6,762 bases of DNA, taken from NCBI GenBank assembly GCA_947581885.1, contig CANPWF010000094.1, positions 1 to 6,762 of the forward strand, in the 5' to 3' direction. A model generated the notes under the pieces. It made no database searches and had not been told where the DNA came from. It worked only from the letters and a program-made list of their open reading frames with translations. Shown here piece by piece: positions 1 to 6,693 of this stretch. Numbering within the stretch: position 1 is the first letter of the stretch; each line of letters starts with the position of its first letter. This DNA is from an uncultured Clostridia bacterium. GTDB taxonomy: Bacteria > Bacillota > Clostridia > Christensenellales > Borkfalkiaceae. The position numbers and the translations under genes were made by a program.

Positions 1-19
1 CTCCCCCACGAAGTGGGAG
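1..19. repeat. GC-rich palindrome at left edge (possible terminator or dispersed repeat)
   Basis: CCCAC-GAA-GTGGG (5-17) is a perfect five-base stem. It can be extended by outer C-T pairing with A-G after a two-base bulge, and is followed by GAGAGGG. In the minus-strand transcript it would be the last strong hairpin after the gene, but any U-tract would lie outside the window. It resembles the palindrome at 6739-6758 read from the other strand, which suggests a short intergenic repeat. Confidence 0.4.
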
Positions 20-49
20 AGGGTGAATTGGGAATGAGGTTTCTGTTCA

Positions 50-64
50 CTCACACAAGGTGAG
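50..64 (-). other. Small hairpin downstream of the stop codon
   Basis: CTCAC and GTGAG form a five-base stem around a five-base loop, 14 bases after the stop codon. No T-run follows on the minus strand, so this is not a convincing intrinsic terminator by itself. Bases 65-77 are a C/A-rich stretch in the transcript sense. Confidence 0.3.
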
Positions 65-77
65 GTTGGGTTGGGGG

Positions 78-3000
78 TCAGTCGACGTCTTTCGCCGCGA
101 GCGTGCCCGAGTAAGCCTTCAGATTGGTCATGCCTGAGGTGTATCCGCCAATACCGATCCTAAGAGATCCCGTCGGGAAGTTCGTTACCACAACAACACC
201 CGTCCATTGCACGGTTGACGTCTTCAAAATCTGATAGCATACCACAAAGGTCGTATCAATTCTGTAAGCGTACACAACGTAGGTAACGTCTTCTGCATAC
301 TCGGGTTGCGTGCCGAATGTTTTAAGGATGGGTGTATCCGAATGCGCCGTAGAAGTCGCTTCGACCGCTCCGCCCCATATCGTCTCATTATCCGCCCTGA
401 AATCGAAGTACCCGTTGCCGTAGTCGCCGGGGGCATCAAGCAATGCCTCGAGTACGCCGGTGTGGCCGTTGCAGGTACCGCAACCGAACGTGAACTTGTA
501 GAAGAAGTTCCCGGAGGAGGCAGAAACCTTCGTGTTGGCATTGTTGCCCCACCAGTCGCCCACGCCGAAATCCGTCGTCGGGATATTCGCGTCCGTCGTC
601 TCAACCGCTTCAAGGGAAGTCAATTCCACGTTGCCGCAGTACTTGCATACATAGTATGCGGTGTACTCATGGGTATGGTTGGGATTGAGTTCGCCGCACT
701 TGCAGTACACATTGCCGCTGGCTACCTTATCTCCCGCCAAGTTGTAGTCGTGATTGTGGTCGGGTTTCAACGCGCCGCACGTGCAACGATCGGTTTGAGG
801 ATCGTAGACATGCGTATGAAGTTGCGGGTTGCAACTATCCTGCCCTGCGCCGACCGAAGCGGGTCCGTACGCCATGATGCTGCCGGTGAAGGAGCCCAGG
901 ACGGGCACGAGGCCGATCGCATACTTCGTTTGCTCGAAGTTGCCGCCTTCCGCCGAGGAGGTGATGGTGTACGTATTGGTGTACGTTGCGCCCATATCGG
1001 GGTTGGTGATCGTGATGGTGAGGACGATCGTCTTTTCGGCGGTCCAATCCCAAGTCACGACGATGTGCGCGTTTGCCTTGATCTGGCAAATCGTTGCCCA
1101 ATCGTTGGTGGCGCCGGTGACCGACGTCTTCTTCGCAATGTTGAACTTCCATGCTTCAACAACGCCCTTCGTCTGATCTTGAGCAGAACCCGAGCCGGCG
1201 ATATTGTTCCAGTTATCGATACGGAAGAAGTCCCAATCGTGCGTCGTCTGCGTGGCGGGATAGAGATACGCGCCGATGCCGTTTTCGTTCGCCGCGGTGG
1301 ACGACGTGAGTTCGCCTTCCGCAACGATGGTCATGCCCTGGACGAGGACGTGGAACGTCGCGGTCGGATCGGGGTTGTAGGACTTTTGGTCGCCGTGTTC
1401 GCCGGTGGTGCCGAGGTTCACGCTGTTGTTCGTCTTACCGACTTTCACGTCGCTCACCTGCCAACCGACTGCATCGCATCCGCTGCTCGTGCACTCGCCG
1501 CCGCCCTCGGGGAAGGTGTGCCCCTTGACTCCCACATAGCCGTAGTAAGTCGCAGTGTCTTTGTCGCCCGAAGGAAGGCGCGCCGTGATGCCGTTTTCGG
1601 TTGCGGTGTGCTCTTTGACCACGGTATCTGCCGCCTCGCTGAGGTTAGACACGGCCTCCGCAATGGCACGGTCAGCGTCTACCGTGTAATACTTGTCGGT
1701 CTTGTCAGAGCTGTCCTCAATGGCGAAGCCATAAGGGGTGGCCGCCTCTACGCCGAGGCCGGTGAGGTCGATGACGAACACCGTGAGGGAGTTCTCCGTG
1801 CCGTTTTCGGTGTACACCGCGGTGATCGCGGAGCGGAGCGTGCTGTAATTCTCGAACTTCACAACGCCGCCCTCGACCTTGAAGCCGAGGTCTGCAACGC
1901 CGAGTTTGTCGACGTCGGTCTCATGGCCCGCGTTCACGTTGAACGGAAGCGAGTCGACGCTCGTCTTGTTGGCGTACAGGTAGAGCGTGGTGCCGTTTGC
2001 CCTTGCGTACCAGTCGGACTTATCGATCTTCGTATCGCCTGCGGGCTTGGTGGCGGGCGCAACTTCGTTGATCGCAACGAGCGCTGTGCCTCTCATGAGC
2101 CTGATCTCATAGCCGGGGATGGCCTTGGTAAGATCCGCCGCCGCCTTGGTGAAGGTGAGCTTGGCTCCCGTGCCCGAGAATGCCTGCGCCGCCTTGACTT
2201 TCAGGCCGTTTCCAAGGTCAACGTCCGTGGGGCCGATTTCGGAAAGGGCCTTTTCGGTGTCGCCGATGACCAACTTATCCGTCCCCTGCACGCCCGTGTA
2301 TTCGATCGTGAAGGTGCTTTCGCCGAGGTTGAGGCCGGTAGCGGTGAGCGTCGCGCCGACGTCGGAGACGCCGAGTGCGCCGAGGTCAACCACGATATCG
2401 CTCTGCATCGTGGAAGCCTTGAAGTTGGTAAACTTGATGAGGAACGAACCTGTCGTCGCCTTGACGGGCACGTAGACGGAGAGTTCCGTTCTGGCGGGGT
2501 TGAGGTTGACGTAACCGTCCGCATACGCGGCCGTGCCGTCTGCCTGGAAGAGCGCCGGCGTTGTGGTATCGGCAAGGGCCTGCGAGAAGGTGACCCTGAA
2601 CGCGATGTAGTACGTCTTATCCTGTTTCGCCGCCATACCGGTCGCTGTGATCTTGGCGTTGCCGTCCGCATCGAAGCCCGCCGTCGCAAACGTGACGTTC
2701 GCGGGAGCGGTGTGGGTCGTCCCCGATCCGGTGCCGGGTACCGTGACGTCCGCCGCTTCGACCTCATCGATGACCGACTTGTTCACGGTGGACTCTGCAA
2801 CCGTGATCTTGCCGTCGTTCTTGAGGAAGGTCAGCTCGTCGCTGATGAACTGCACGGTCGCGGAGGTCACTGTAACGTTGCGGATCTCCACATAGTAGCT
2901 GAGGGAAAGCGTTCCATCGGGGTTGTAGTAGTTGAATTCCACCTTGATCGTCGTGCCGATGAAGGAGACGATGTAGCGGAAGCTCTTGCCGGCAAGATAA

Positions 3001-6000
3001 TCGCCGAGGGTCGCGGTGTCGATGGCGGTACCGTCCGTCGTCTGCGCACCGTTCAGGGTGTTGTATGCAAGCGAGGTGTAGAAGTTCTGATTGAGAACGG
3101 GCGTATTGTTCGCCTCCACGTTGCCGGGGCCTTCATCTATGGCCGCATCGCCCTCCCAACCGTCGGTCGGGTGGCAAACGATCCAACCATCGGTACGGAG
3201 CCAATAACGCGCATTGCCGTTCTTCCCGTTGCTCATCAAAATGGATACGAACGGGCCGAAGTTGCCGCCGACATCCGTAATACCGCTGTCTTTCAGGCTG
3301 CCCTCAACATCGATGATCGTGCCGGGCGTGATGGTGTAGGCCGCGCCGGTATATCCGTCGCCCCAATCCTTCATCACAACGTCCTTGGTGATCGTCGCGC
3401 CGCAAAGGTCGCAGATGCCGTCGCCGCCTTCGGCGCCGCCGACTTTATCCTCGTGCTGGCCGCCGACTTCCGTGTACTCCGCAAGGAACACGGTCTTGTC
3501 GTCGTCCTTCACTTCGGATGCCACGATGCCCGTGGTGTAGCAGTCGCCGGGGGTGATAACGGTCTTTCCGCCCGCGCCCTCGATCTTCGCATACTCGATC
3601 TTCTTATCCGTCGCGTTGTACTTCCAATAATGACCATTGTTGGTCGCAACGCCGCCGATCTGGAAGCCGAAGTCGCCCGCAAATCCCGTCGCTTTGGCGA
3701 TATCCACGGATGCGACCGCGATGACGCCGTAGTCGCCGTACGCCTTTTCGAGGATGATCGTCTTGAGCGCGCATCCGTCGCCGAGGCTCTCGTCGGCAAA
3801 CGCCAGCGTGCCCGCGGAATACTTGTAGCCGAGGTTGAAGGACTTCGCCGTATCCGCACTGCCGCTGTTGATGTTGGCGGTAATGCCGCCCGTAATGTCG
3901 GAAAGGTTGGCCTTCTCGCCCGCCGTTGTGATCTTCTTCGCAACCGTCACGAAGTAGAGCGTGCCGTCCTTCGCATAGAAGTACGCGCCGCCTTCGCTCT
4001 GGTTCGCCGCCGTCTCGGAGCCCGCCGTCGCCGTGAAGGCGAGATCGTACTCGATGTAGTCTTCTGCAAGCGTCTGCAACCCGCTCCCCACGCGGATGTA
4101 AGGCATGGTGGTCCAAGTTGCGAAATCGAACGCAGGGAACTGGAATGTGATGGTCGTCTTGGTGCCTTCCACCTTATAGTAGGTGACCGTGACGCCCGAC
4201 GTGCCGAGCGCGGTATTCTTTTGATTCTCTGCGGAAATGGTGCCGTCCGTGCCTGCGAGCGCGGCGAGCGTCTCCGTGTTCGCCGTACCGTACTGGGTGT
4301 CGCCCGCCCTCAACGCGAACGAGTAGTTGGTCCCGGAAGAAAGTCCCACATACTCGATGGTGACTTCGCCGCCCGCATTGAGCGTGGGCTTGTTGCCGCT
4401 GACGGAGGACGTCACCTTGAAGCCGAGGCTGCCCGTACCGAACGTGATGCGGATATCCGTATTCTGCACGCCGTCGATGGTGAGCGGCTTGCCGAGCATC
4501 GTCTCCTTGATGGCAACAACGAGGAGCACATCATTGCCGTCCTTCGGCTTAAAGGTGTAGTAATAGGTCTCCTCATTGACCGTTCCGGATTTCTTCTGTT
4601 CGCCGGTGATCTCGCCGAACTCCCCGATGCCGAGGATGCGGATCGCCGTGAAGAGGTAACCTTCCGTATTGGTGAGCCCATCGAAGGTGTGCCCGCTTCC
4701 CGCTTCTTCGCTGGGAATAGCGCGGAAGAGCGCCTTGGTGATGGTGAGGTCGACATAGCGCGCCTCGCCTTCGCCCTTGCCGAGCGCACGAGTGTACGCC
4801 GCCATCGGGTCGCGGCTGTTGAGGTTGGTGCTGTACTCGTCGCCGACTGCGCCCGCGACGTTGTTCGCCGTGATCTTGATCGCATTGCAAGCCGCCTCGG
4901 GGACCATGCGGTGGAACGTATCGTCCGCACGCTCGAGCACGAGCTTGAAGATCTTCATGTCCGTGGTGAGAGGCTGGTCGCCTACGGCTTCCCAATCGGT
5001 CGCGGTTTCGACGGCCGCTTCCGCCTCTCCGTACGTGGCGCCTTCGCCAACGTAGTAGTAGAGCATATCGTTGGTCACGGCAATGCCGCCGTCATGCCAA
5101 GCGCTGTTCTGCTCGGACTTCACCTGCATATCGAACACGGAGCCCGCGTCGATCTGCTCGCCCGCGAGATATTCGGTAACGGCGCCGTCTTTGAGGCCCT
5201 TTACCTGCATATCCGTCACGGTCTCGGTCTCAACATAGGCCGTCTTCGTGATGAGGAGCGTGGAATAGTCGCCGTGAATGATCGTTCTGTACGAACCGCG
5301 CGTTGCAGCGGGCACTTTGATATAGGAACGGAACGTCGTGCCTTCATCGAGGTAATCGGAGTCGATCACGATGATGCCGACCTGAGCGTCGCCCTCGCCG
5401 TAGGTGCGGTAGGACCACGTCACGCGGACGTGGATGAAGCTCTGGTAGGAGTCGAGCGAGTGACGGTCCTGTCCCTCGGAGTACACCCACCAATTCTTCC
5501 AATCGGAAGAGGTGTAAGCGGGACGGTTGGTAACATCCTGTCCCGTCAGGAAATCCTTCGTGGCTCTATCCCAAGAAGCGCAGTTGGAGTCCTCGGTGGA
5601 GCCGCTCTCGGTCGCCTTGCCGCCCTCGATGAACTTGGGCAGACCGCCGAGCGTGTTTTTGATCTCTTGGCCGATGCCGTTGTAGAGGACCCAGCCTTCC
5701 GAACGGACGATGACCGCAGTACCCACATTGATGCCGCCGTTTGCTTCGGTGCAGAGCGGCGAGTAGGGATCCGCGATACCGTAGGAAGGTGCGTTCCAGT
5801 TGCCGTTTACAACGTTCCAAGGGCCGCCGGGGTTGGTATTGTCGGTGCCGGCGTCCGTCTTGGCGTAACCTTCGATGGTGATGGACATGCCGGGAGCAAG
5901 GTCGCCCGCCGTGAGGGTGGGAACCACCTTATTTGCTCTCTCGTCTTTCCCGAAGGCCTTGATGCGGCCGGACGAGGTAACGCCCTCGTTGATGCCCGCG

Positions 6001-6599
6001 GCGTCCTTGAATTCGGCGGCGGTGCTGTTCTCCGCATGCAGACCGATATTAGACGCCTGTTCCTCGGTGAGGAGCACCTTCGGGAGCGCCGTTTCCGCAT
6101 TGGGATCGCGCCCAAGCTCGGTGCTTGCGCCCGTGCCGTAGTGGAAGCCGCCGTAGTGGATGGCGATATCTTCATCCTTGGTGATCCTCGTCGCGCCGTC
6201 GTGCGAGCACACCTCTTTGCCGGTGGCATCGGGTGCGCCCCAGTCGTGATCGATGGAGACAACGACGTCGGCGGTAACGCCGTTTTCGTTGTTTTCTCTC
6301 GGTTTGAACGTAACGGTATAACGGTCGATCTCACCGAAGTTGATCGTGCCCGTTATGTCGCATTCGCTACCCAGGATGTCTACGCGGCCTTCATCGTTGC
6401 GCCCGGTGAGCTTATACGTCTGCATCTTCGTATTGAACGTGTCTTGCGTATCCGCATCGGTAAGCTCGATTTGGTCGCCGCTGAGAAGGTTCAGGGACTT
6501 GCCGCTGTCGTCATCATCGTCGCCGCCACCGCAGGCAAACAACGTGAAGGAAAGGCAAGCCGCGAACATCAGGATCAGCAGTGTTTTGAGTTTCCTCAT
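78..6599 (-). CDS. Giant multidomain secreted lipoprotein with four beta-sandwich (LamG/ConA-like) modules and Cys-knuckle linkers; function unknown
   Basis: This 2173-residue protein is not a recognised named family. I chose the ATG at 6599 because it follows a strong Shine-Dalgarno and begins a classic lipoprotein signal: MRK, a hydrophobic core, then LFAC with Cys23 as the predicted lipidated residue, followed by Gly/Asp-rich CGGGDDDDD. The rest is beta-rich. Residues 37-120 look Ig-like. Sandwich-like modules lie at about 143-457, 1073-1260, 1713-1912 and 1996-2168, each preceded by a Cys-containing knuckle. A Big_3-like Ig segment lies at about 460-557, and related Ig/fibronectin-like repeats at about 680-1010 and 1410-1650. 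No catalytic motif, LPXTG sorting signal, SLH domain or C-terminal membrane anchor is visible, so the lipid is the only evident attachment. The inferred role is surface binding or adhesion, possibly to glycans; the ligand is unknown. Codons TTA, CTA and TCA are absent over nearly the whole gene. The frame is intact and ends at TGA (78-80). Existence of the gene is near certain; function is low confidence. Confidence 0.95.
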   Translation of the reverse strand: MRKLKTLLILMFAACLSFTLFACGGGDDDDDSGKSLNLLSGDQIELTDADTQDTFNTKMQTYKLTGRNDEGRVDILGSECDITGTINFGEIDRYTVTFKPRENNENGVTADVVVSIDHDWGAPDATGKEVCSHDGATRITKDEDIAIHYGGFHYGTGASTELGRDPNAETALPKVLLTEEQASNIGLHAENSTAAEFKDAAGINEGVTSSGRIKAFGKDERANKVVPTLTAGDLAPGMSITIEGYAKTDAGTDNTNPGGPWNVVNGNWNAPSYGIADPYSPLCTEANGGINVGTAVIVRSEGWVLYNGIGQEIKNTLGGLPKFIEGGKATESGSTEDSNCASWDRATKDFLTGQDVTNRPAYTSSDWKNWWVYSEGQDRHSLDSYQSFIHVRVTWSYRTYGEGDAQVGIIVIDSDYLDEGTTFRSYIKVPAATRGSYRTIIHGDYSTLLITKTAYVETETVTDMQVKGLKDGAVTEYLAGEQIDAGSVFDMQVKSEQNSAWHDGGIAVTNDMLYYYVGEGATYGEAEAAVETATDWEAVGDQPLTTDMKIFKLVLERADDTFHRMVPEAACNAIKITANNVAGAVGDEYSTNLNSRDPMAAYTRALGKGEGEARYVDLTITKALFRAIPSEEAGSGHTFDGLTNTEGYLFTAIRILGIGEFGEITGEQKKSGTVNEETYYYTFKPKDGNDVLLVVAIKETMLGKPLTIDGVQNTDIRITFGTGSLGFKVTSSVSGNKPTLNAGGEVTIEYVGLSSGTNYSFALRAGDTQYGTANTETLAALAGTDGTISAENQKNTALGTSGVTVTYYKVEGTKTTITFQFPAFDFATWTTMPYIRVGSGLQTLAEDYIEYDLAFTATAGSETAANQSEGGAYFYAKDGTLYFVTVAKKITTAGEKANLSDITGGITANINSGSADTAKSFNLGYKYSAGTLAFADESLGDGCALKTIILEKAYGDYGVIAVASVDIAKATGFAGDFGFQIGGVATNNGHYWKYNATDKKIEYAKIEGAGGKTVITPGDCYTTGIVASEVKDDDKTVFLAEYTEVGGQHEDKVGGAEGGDGICDLCGATITKDVVMKDWGDGYTGAAYTITPGTIIDVEGSLKDSGITDVGGNFGPFVSILMSNGKNGNARYWLRTDGWIVCHPTDGWEGDAAIDEGPGNVEANNTPVLNQNFYTSLAYNTLNGAQTTDGTAIDTATLGDYLAGKSFRYIVSFIGTTIKVEFNYYNPDGTLSLSYYVEIRNVTVTSATVQFISDELTFLKNDGKITVAESTVNKSVIDEVEAADVTVPGTGSGTTHTAPANVTFATAGFDADGNAKITATGMAAKQDKTYYIAFRVTFSQALADTTTPALFQADGTAAYADGYVNLNPARTELSVYVPVKATTGSFLIKFTNFKASTMQSDIVVDLGALGVSDVGATLTATGLNLGESTFTIEYTGVQGTDKLVIGDTEKALSEIGPTDVDLGNGLKVKAAQAFSGTGAKLTFTKAAADLTKAIPGYEIRLMRGTALVAINEVAPATKPAGDTKIDKSDWYARANGTTLYLYANKTSVDSLPFNVNAGHETDVDKLGVADLGFKVEGGVVKFENYSTLRSAITAVYTENGTENSLTVFVIDLTGLGVEAATPYGFAIEDSSDKTDKYYTVDADRAIAEAVSNLSEAADTVVKEHTATENGITARLPSGDKDTATYYGYVGVKGHTFPEGGGECTSSGCDAVGWQVSDVKVGKTNNSVNLGTTGEHGDQKSYNPDPTATFHVLVQGMTIVAEGELTSSTAANENGIGAYLYPATQTTHDWDFFRIDNWNNIAGSGSAQDQTKGVVEAWKFNIAKKTSVTGATNDWATICQIKANAHIVVTWDWTAEKTIVLTITITNPDMGATYTNTYTITSSAEGGNFEQTKYAIGLVPVLGSFTGSIMAYGPASVGAGQDSCNPQLHTHVYDPQTDRCTCGALKPDHNHDYNLAGDKVASGNVYCKCGELNPNHTHEYTAYYVCKYCGNVELTSLEAVETTDANIPTTDFGVGDWWGNNANTKVSASSGNFFYKFTFGCGTCNGHTGVLEALLDAPGDYGNGYFDFRADNETIWGGAVEATSTAHSDTPILKTFGTQPEYAEDVTYVVYAYRIDTTFVVCYQILKTSTVQWTGVVVVTNFPTGSLRIGIGGYTSGMTNLKAYSGTLAAKDVD
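96..614 (-). other. C-terminal beta-sandwich-like module 4 (residues about 1996-2168)
   Basis: This is the final module. The signature is degenerate, F-R-A-D-N-E (2067-2072), with a Trp three residues later. Core strands are TYVVYAYRIDTTFVVCYQIL (2106-2125), and the closing strand LRIGIGGYTSGMTNLKAY parallels module 3. It carries a CGTCNGH cluster (C2040, C2043, H2046) not seen in the other modules. The protein ends five residues after the module (AKDVD), so there is no C-terminal sorting or anchoring sequence. Confidence 0.5.
615..818 (-). repeat. Three tandem HxH...C-x(1,2)-C-G knuckles (residues 1928-1995)
   Basis: Three consecutive units share one plan: HTHVYDPQTDRCTCGALKPD (1928-1947), one opening HNHDYN and ending YCKCGELNPN (1948-1974), and one opening HTHEYTAYYVCKYCG (1975-1995). 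Each has two His spaced by one residue and two Cys spaced by one or two, followed by Gly, as in small zinc-ribbon-like repeats of Clostridia surface proteins. The two linking segments (LKPD, LNPN) are also alike. Metal binding or disulfide formation is possible; outside the cell either could hold. The array separates modules 3 and 4. Confidence 0.7.
864..1463 (-). other. Beta-sandwich-like module 3 (residues about 1713-1912)
   Basis: This module begins right after the knuckle GHTFPEGGGECTSSGC (H1694, C1703, C1708). It has entry strand TIVAEG (E1761, G1762), signature F-R-I-D-N-W (1792-1797), core strands HIVVTWDW and KTIVLTITITNPD (about 1845-1868), and a closing strand IGLVPVLGSFTGSIMAYG. 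The alternating hydrophobic strands and the final G-x-[ML]-x-A-Y pattern match module 4. The LamG/concanavalin-like fold is inferred from strand order. Confidence 0.5.
1659..2366 (-). repeat. Ig/fibronectin-like composite segment, copy B (residues about 1412-1647)
   Basis: This is the second copy of the segment at 3564-4433. Motif order is preserved: TFTIEYTGVQG, then ANGTTLYLY, then DLGFKVEGGVVKF, then FVIDLTGLGV, then PYGFAIED and KYYTVDA. It is also followed by a Cys knuckle (CTSSGC) and a beta-sandwich module, as copy A is. Copy B is shorter by about 50 residues, mostly in loops. Homology is judged by eye on the translation. Confidence 0.5.
2820..3383 (-). other. Beta-sandwich-like module 2 (residues about 1073-1260)
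   Basis: This module follows directly after the Cys knuckle CDLCGATITKD (1063-1073). It shows entry strand IIDVEG (E1099, G1100), signature L-R-T-D-G-W (1134-1139), core strands RYIVSF and TTIKVEFNYYNPDG (about 1208-1229), and a closing strand ATVQFISDELTFL. At about 190 residues it is the most typical length for a LamG/concanavalin-like sandwich. There are no evident catalytic acids arranged as in glycoside hydrolases. A lectin-like binding role is inferred. Confidence 0.5.
3564..4433 (-). repeat. Ig/fibronectin-like composite segment, copy A (residues about 723-1012)
   Basis: This segment contains GSLGFKV...GGEVTIEYVGLSSG, then AYFYAKDGTLYF (872-883), SFNLGYKYSAGTLAF (920-934) and IDLT-like VASVDIAKATGF with GDFGFQIGG (about 960-983). 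The same motifs occur in the same order in residues about 1412-1647. Examples there are STFTIEYTGVQG, WYARANGTTLYLY, ADLGFKVEGGVVKF and FVIDLTGLGVEA with PYGFAIED. Conservation is at protein level only and strongly diverged. The likely role is stalk or spacer beta domains. A further related start (YYYTFKPKDGNDVLLVVAIK, 679-698) precedes it. Confidence 0.5.
4929..5222 (-). other. Big_3-like bacterial Ig domain segment (residues about 460-557)
   Basis: The stretch beginning VTDMQVKGLKDG, followed by EYLAGEQIDAGSVFDMQVK, matches the usual opening of group-3 bacterial Ig-like domains: a hydrophobic strand, then T/E-Y-x-x-G-E-x-[FI]-D, then a second strand. Such domains act as stalk or spacer units in surface proteins of Bacillota. 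The assignment comes from memory of the family pattern. The remainder (to about residue 557) is less typical. Confidence 0.45.
5229..6173 (-). other. Beta-sandwich-like module 1 (residues about 143-457), with aromatic insertion
   Basis: This is the first of four related modules. It shows the entry strand ITIEG (E243, G244), the signature V-R-S-E-G-W (298-303), the core strand HVRVTW (about 390-395) and a closing strand ending near TAYVE. It is about 120 residues longer than the other copies because of an insertion between the signature and the core strand (about 312-387). That insertion is rich in Trp, Tyr and Asp and includes DWKNWWVYSEG. Cys283 and Cys340 could form a disulfide, which is inference. 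It is preceded by a decayed Cys knuckle (VCSHDGATRITKD, 130-142). The fold assignment (LamG/concanavalin-like) rests on strand pattern, not on a profile match. Confidence 0.5.
6534..6599 (-). other. Lipoprotein (Sec/SPII) signal peptide, residues 1-22
   Basis: The first 22 residues show a basic n-region (MRKLK), a hydrophobic h-region (TLLILMFAACLSFT) and a lipobox LFA|C. Cys23, encoded by the TGC complementary to 6531-6533, would be diacylated and become the mature N-terminus. It is followed by three Gly and five Asp, a flexible acidic spacer typical of surface lipoproteins. This places the mature protein on the outer face of the cytoplasmic membrane, projecting into or through the wall if the host is Gram-positive. 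An internal Cys at residue 15 is less likely to be the processing site, because CLS lacks small residues in the right order after it. Confidence 0.92.
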
Positions 6600-6605
6600 A
6601 CTTTT

Positions 6606-6613
6606 CCCCCTTC
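6606..6613 (-). promoter_or_regulatory. Shine-Dalgarno GAAGGGGG that decides the ATG start
   Basis: Reading the minus strand, GAAGGGGG ends six bases before the ATG at 6599. This is a good anti-SD match at normal spacing. A TTG 54 bases upstream in the same frame (6651-6653) lies only about five bases inside the predicted transcript. It would also put 18 polar, basic residues ahead of the signal peptide. The ATG is therefore the start. Confidence 0.88.
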
Positions 6614-6664
6614 TTATAGAGTTTTTCGCCGTTGCATAGTGATACCTATACAAATAGCATTTAG

Positions 6665-6693
6665 ATTTTACAACAAAATATTTGCCCTGTCAA
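6665..6693 (-). promoter_or_regulatory. Sigma-A/sigma-70 type promoter of the lipoprotein gene
   Basis: On the minus strand a perfect -35 hexamer TTGACA (6688-6693) is separated by exactly 17 bases from the -10 hexamer TAAAAT (6665-6670), which has one mismatch to TATAAT. Transcription would start near 6658, giving a leader of about 59 bases before the ATG. I see no clear operator dyad over the hexamers, so strong, possibly constitutive expression is the simplest reading. The start site is inferred from hexamer spacing. Confidence 0.85.

Noticed and set aside
1..64. Intrinsic terminator for the lipoprotein gene
   Set aside because: The hairpins at 50-64 and 1-19 are not followed by a T-run within the window on the minus strand, so termination cannot be asserted.
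829..1176. Short plus-strand open frame of 115 codons
   Set aside because: It lies wholly inside the coding region on the opposite strand, has no credible ribosome site or family resemblance, and is explained by GC-rich codon usage.
2201..2767. Minus-strand open frame of 188 codons in another frame of the same gene
   Set aside because: The product is Arg/Ser/Pro-rich, as expected for an out-of-frame reading of GC-rich DNA. No frameshift is needed to keep the main gene intact.
6511..6533. Poly-Asp codon run after the lipid Cys as a slippage or phase-variation tract
   Set aside because: The GAC and GAT codons are mixed, so there is no perfect trinucleotide repeat long enough to slip often.
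78..6599. Glycoside hydrolase or peptidase activity
   Set aside because: Although the sandwiches resemble LamG/concanavalin-like folds, I find no ExDxxE-type catalytic acid motif, HExxH or serine protease motif in the translation.
6600..6653. TTG codon at 6651-6653 as an alternative start, adding 18 residues
   Set aside because: It would place a polar basic stretch before the lipoprotein signal and lies about five bases after the predicted transcript start. The ATG at 6599 has the Shine-Dalgarno.
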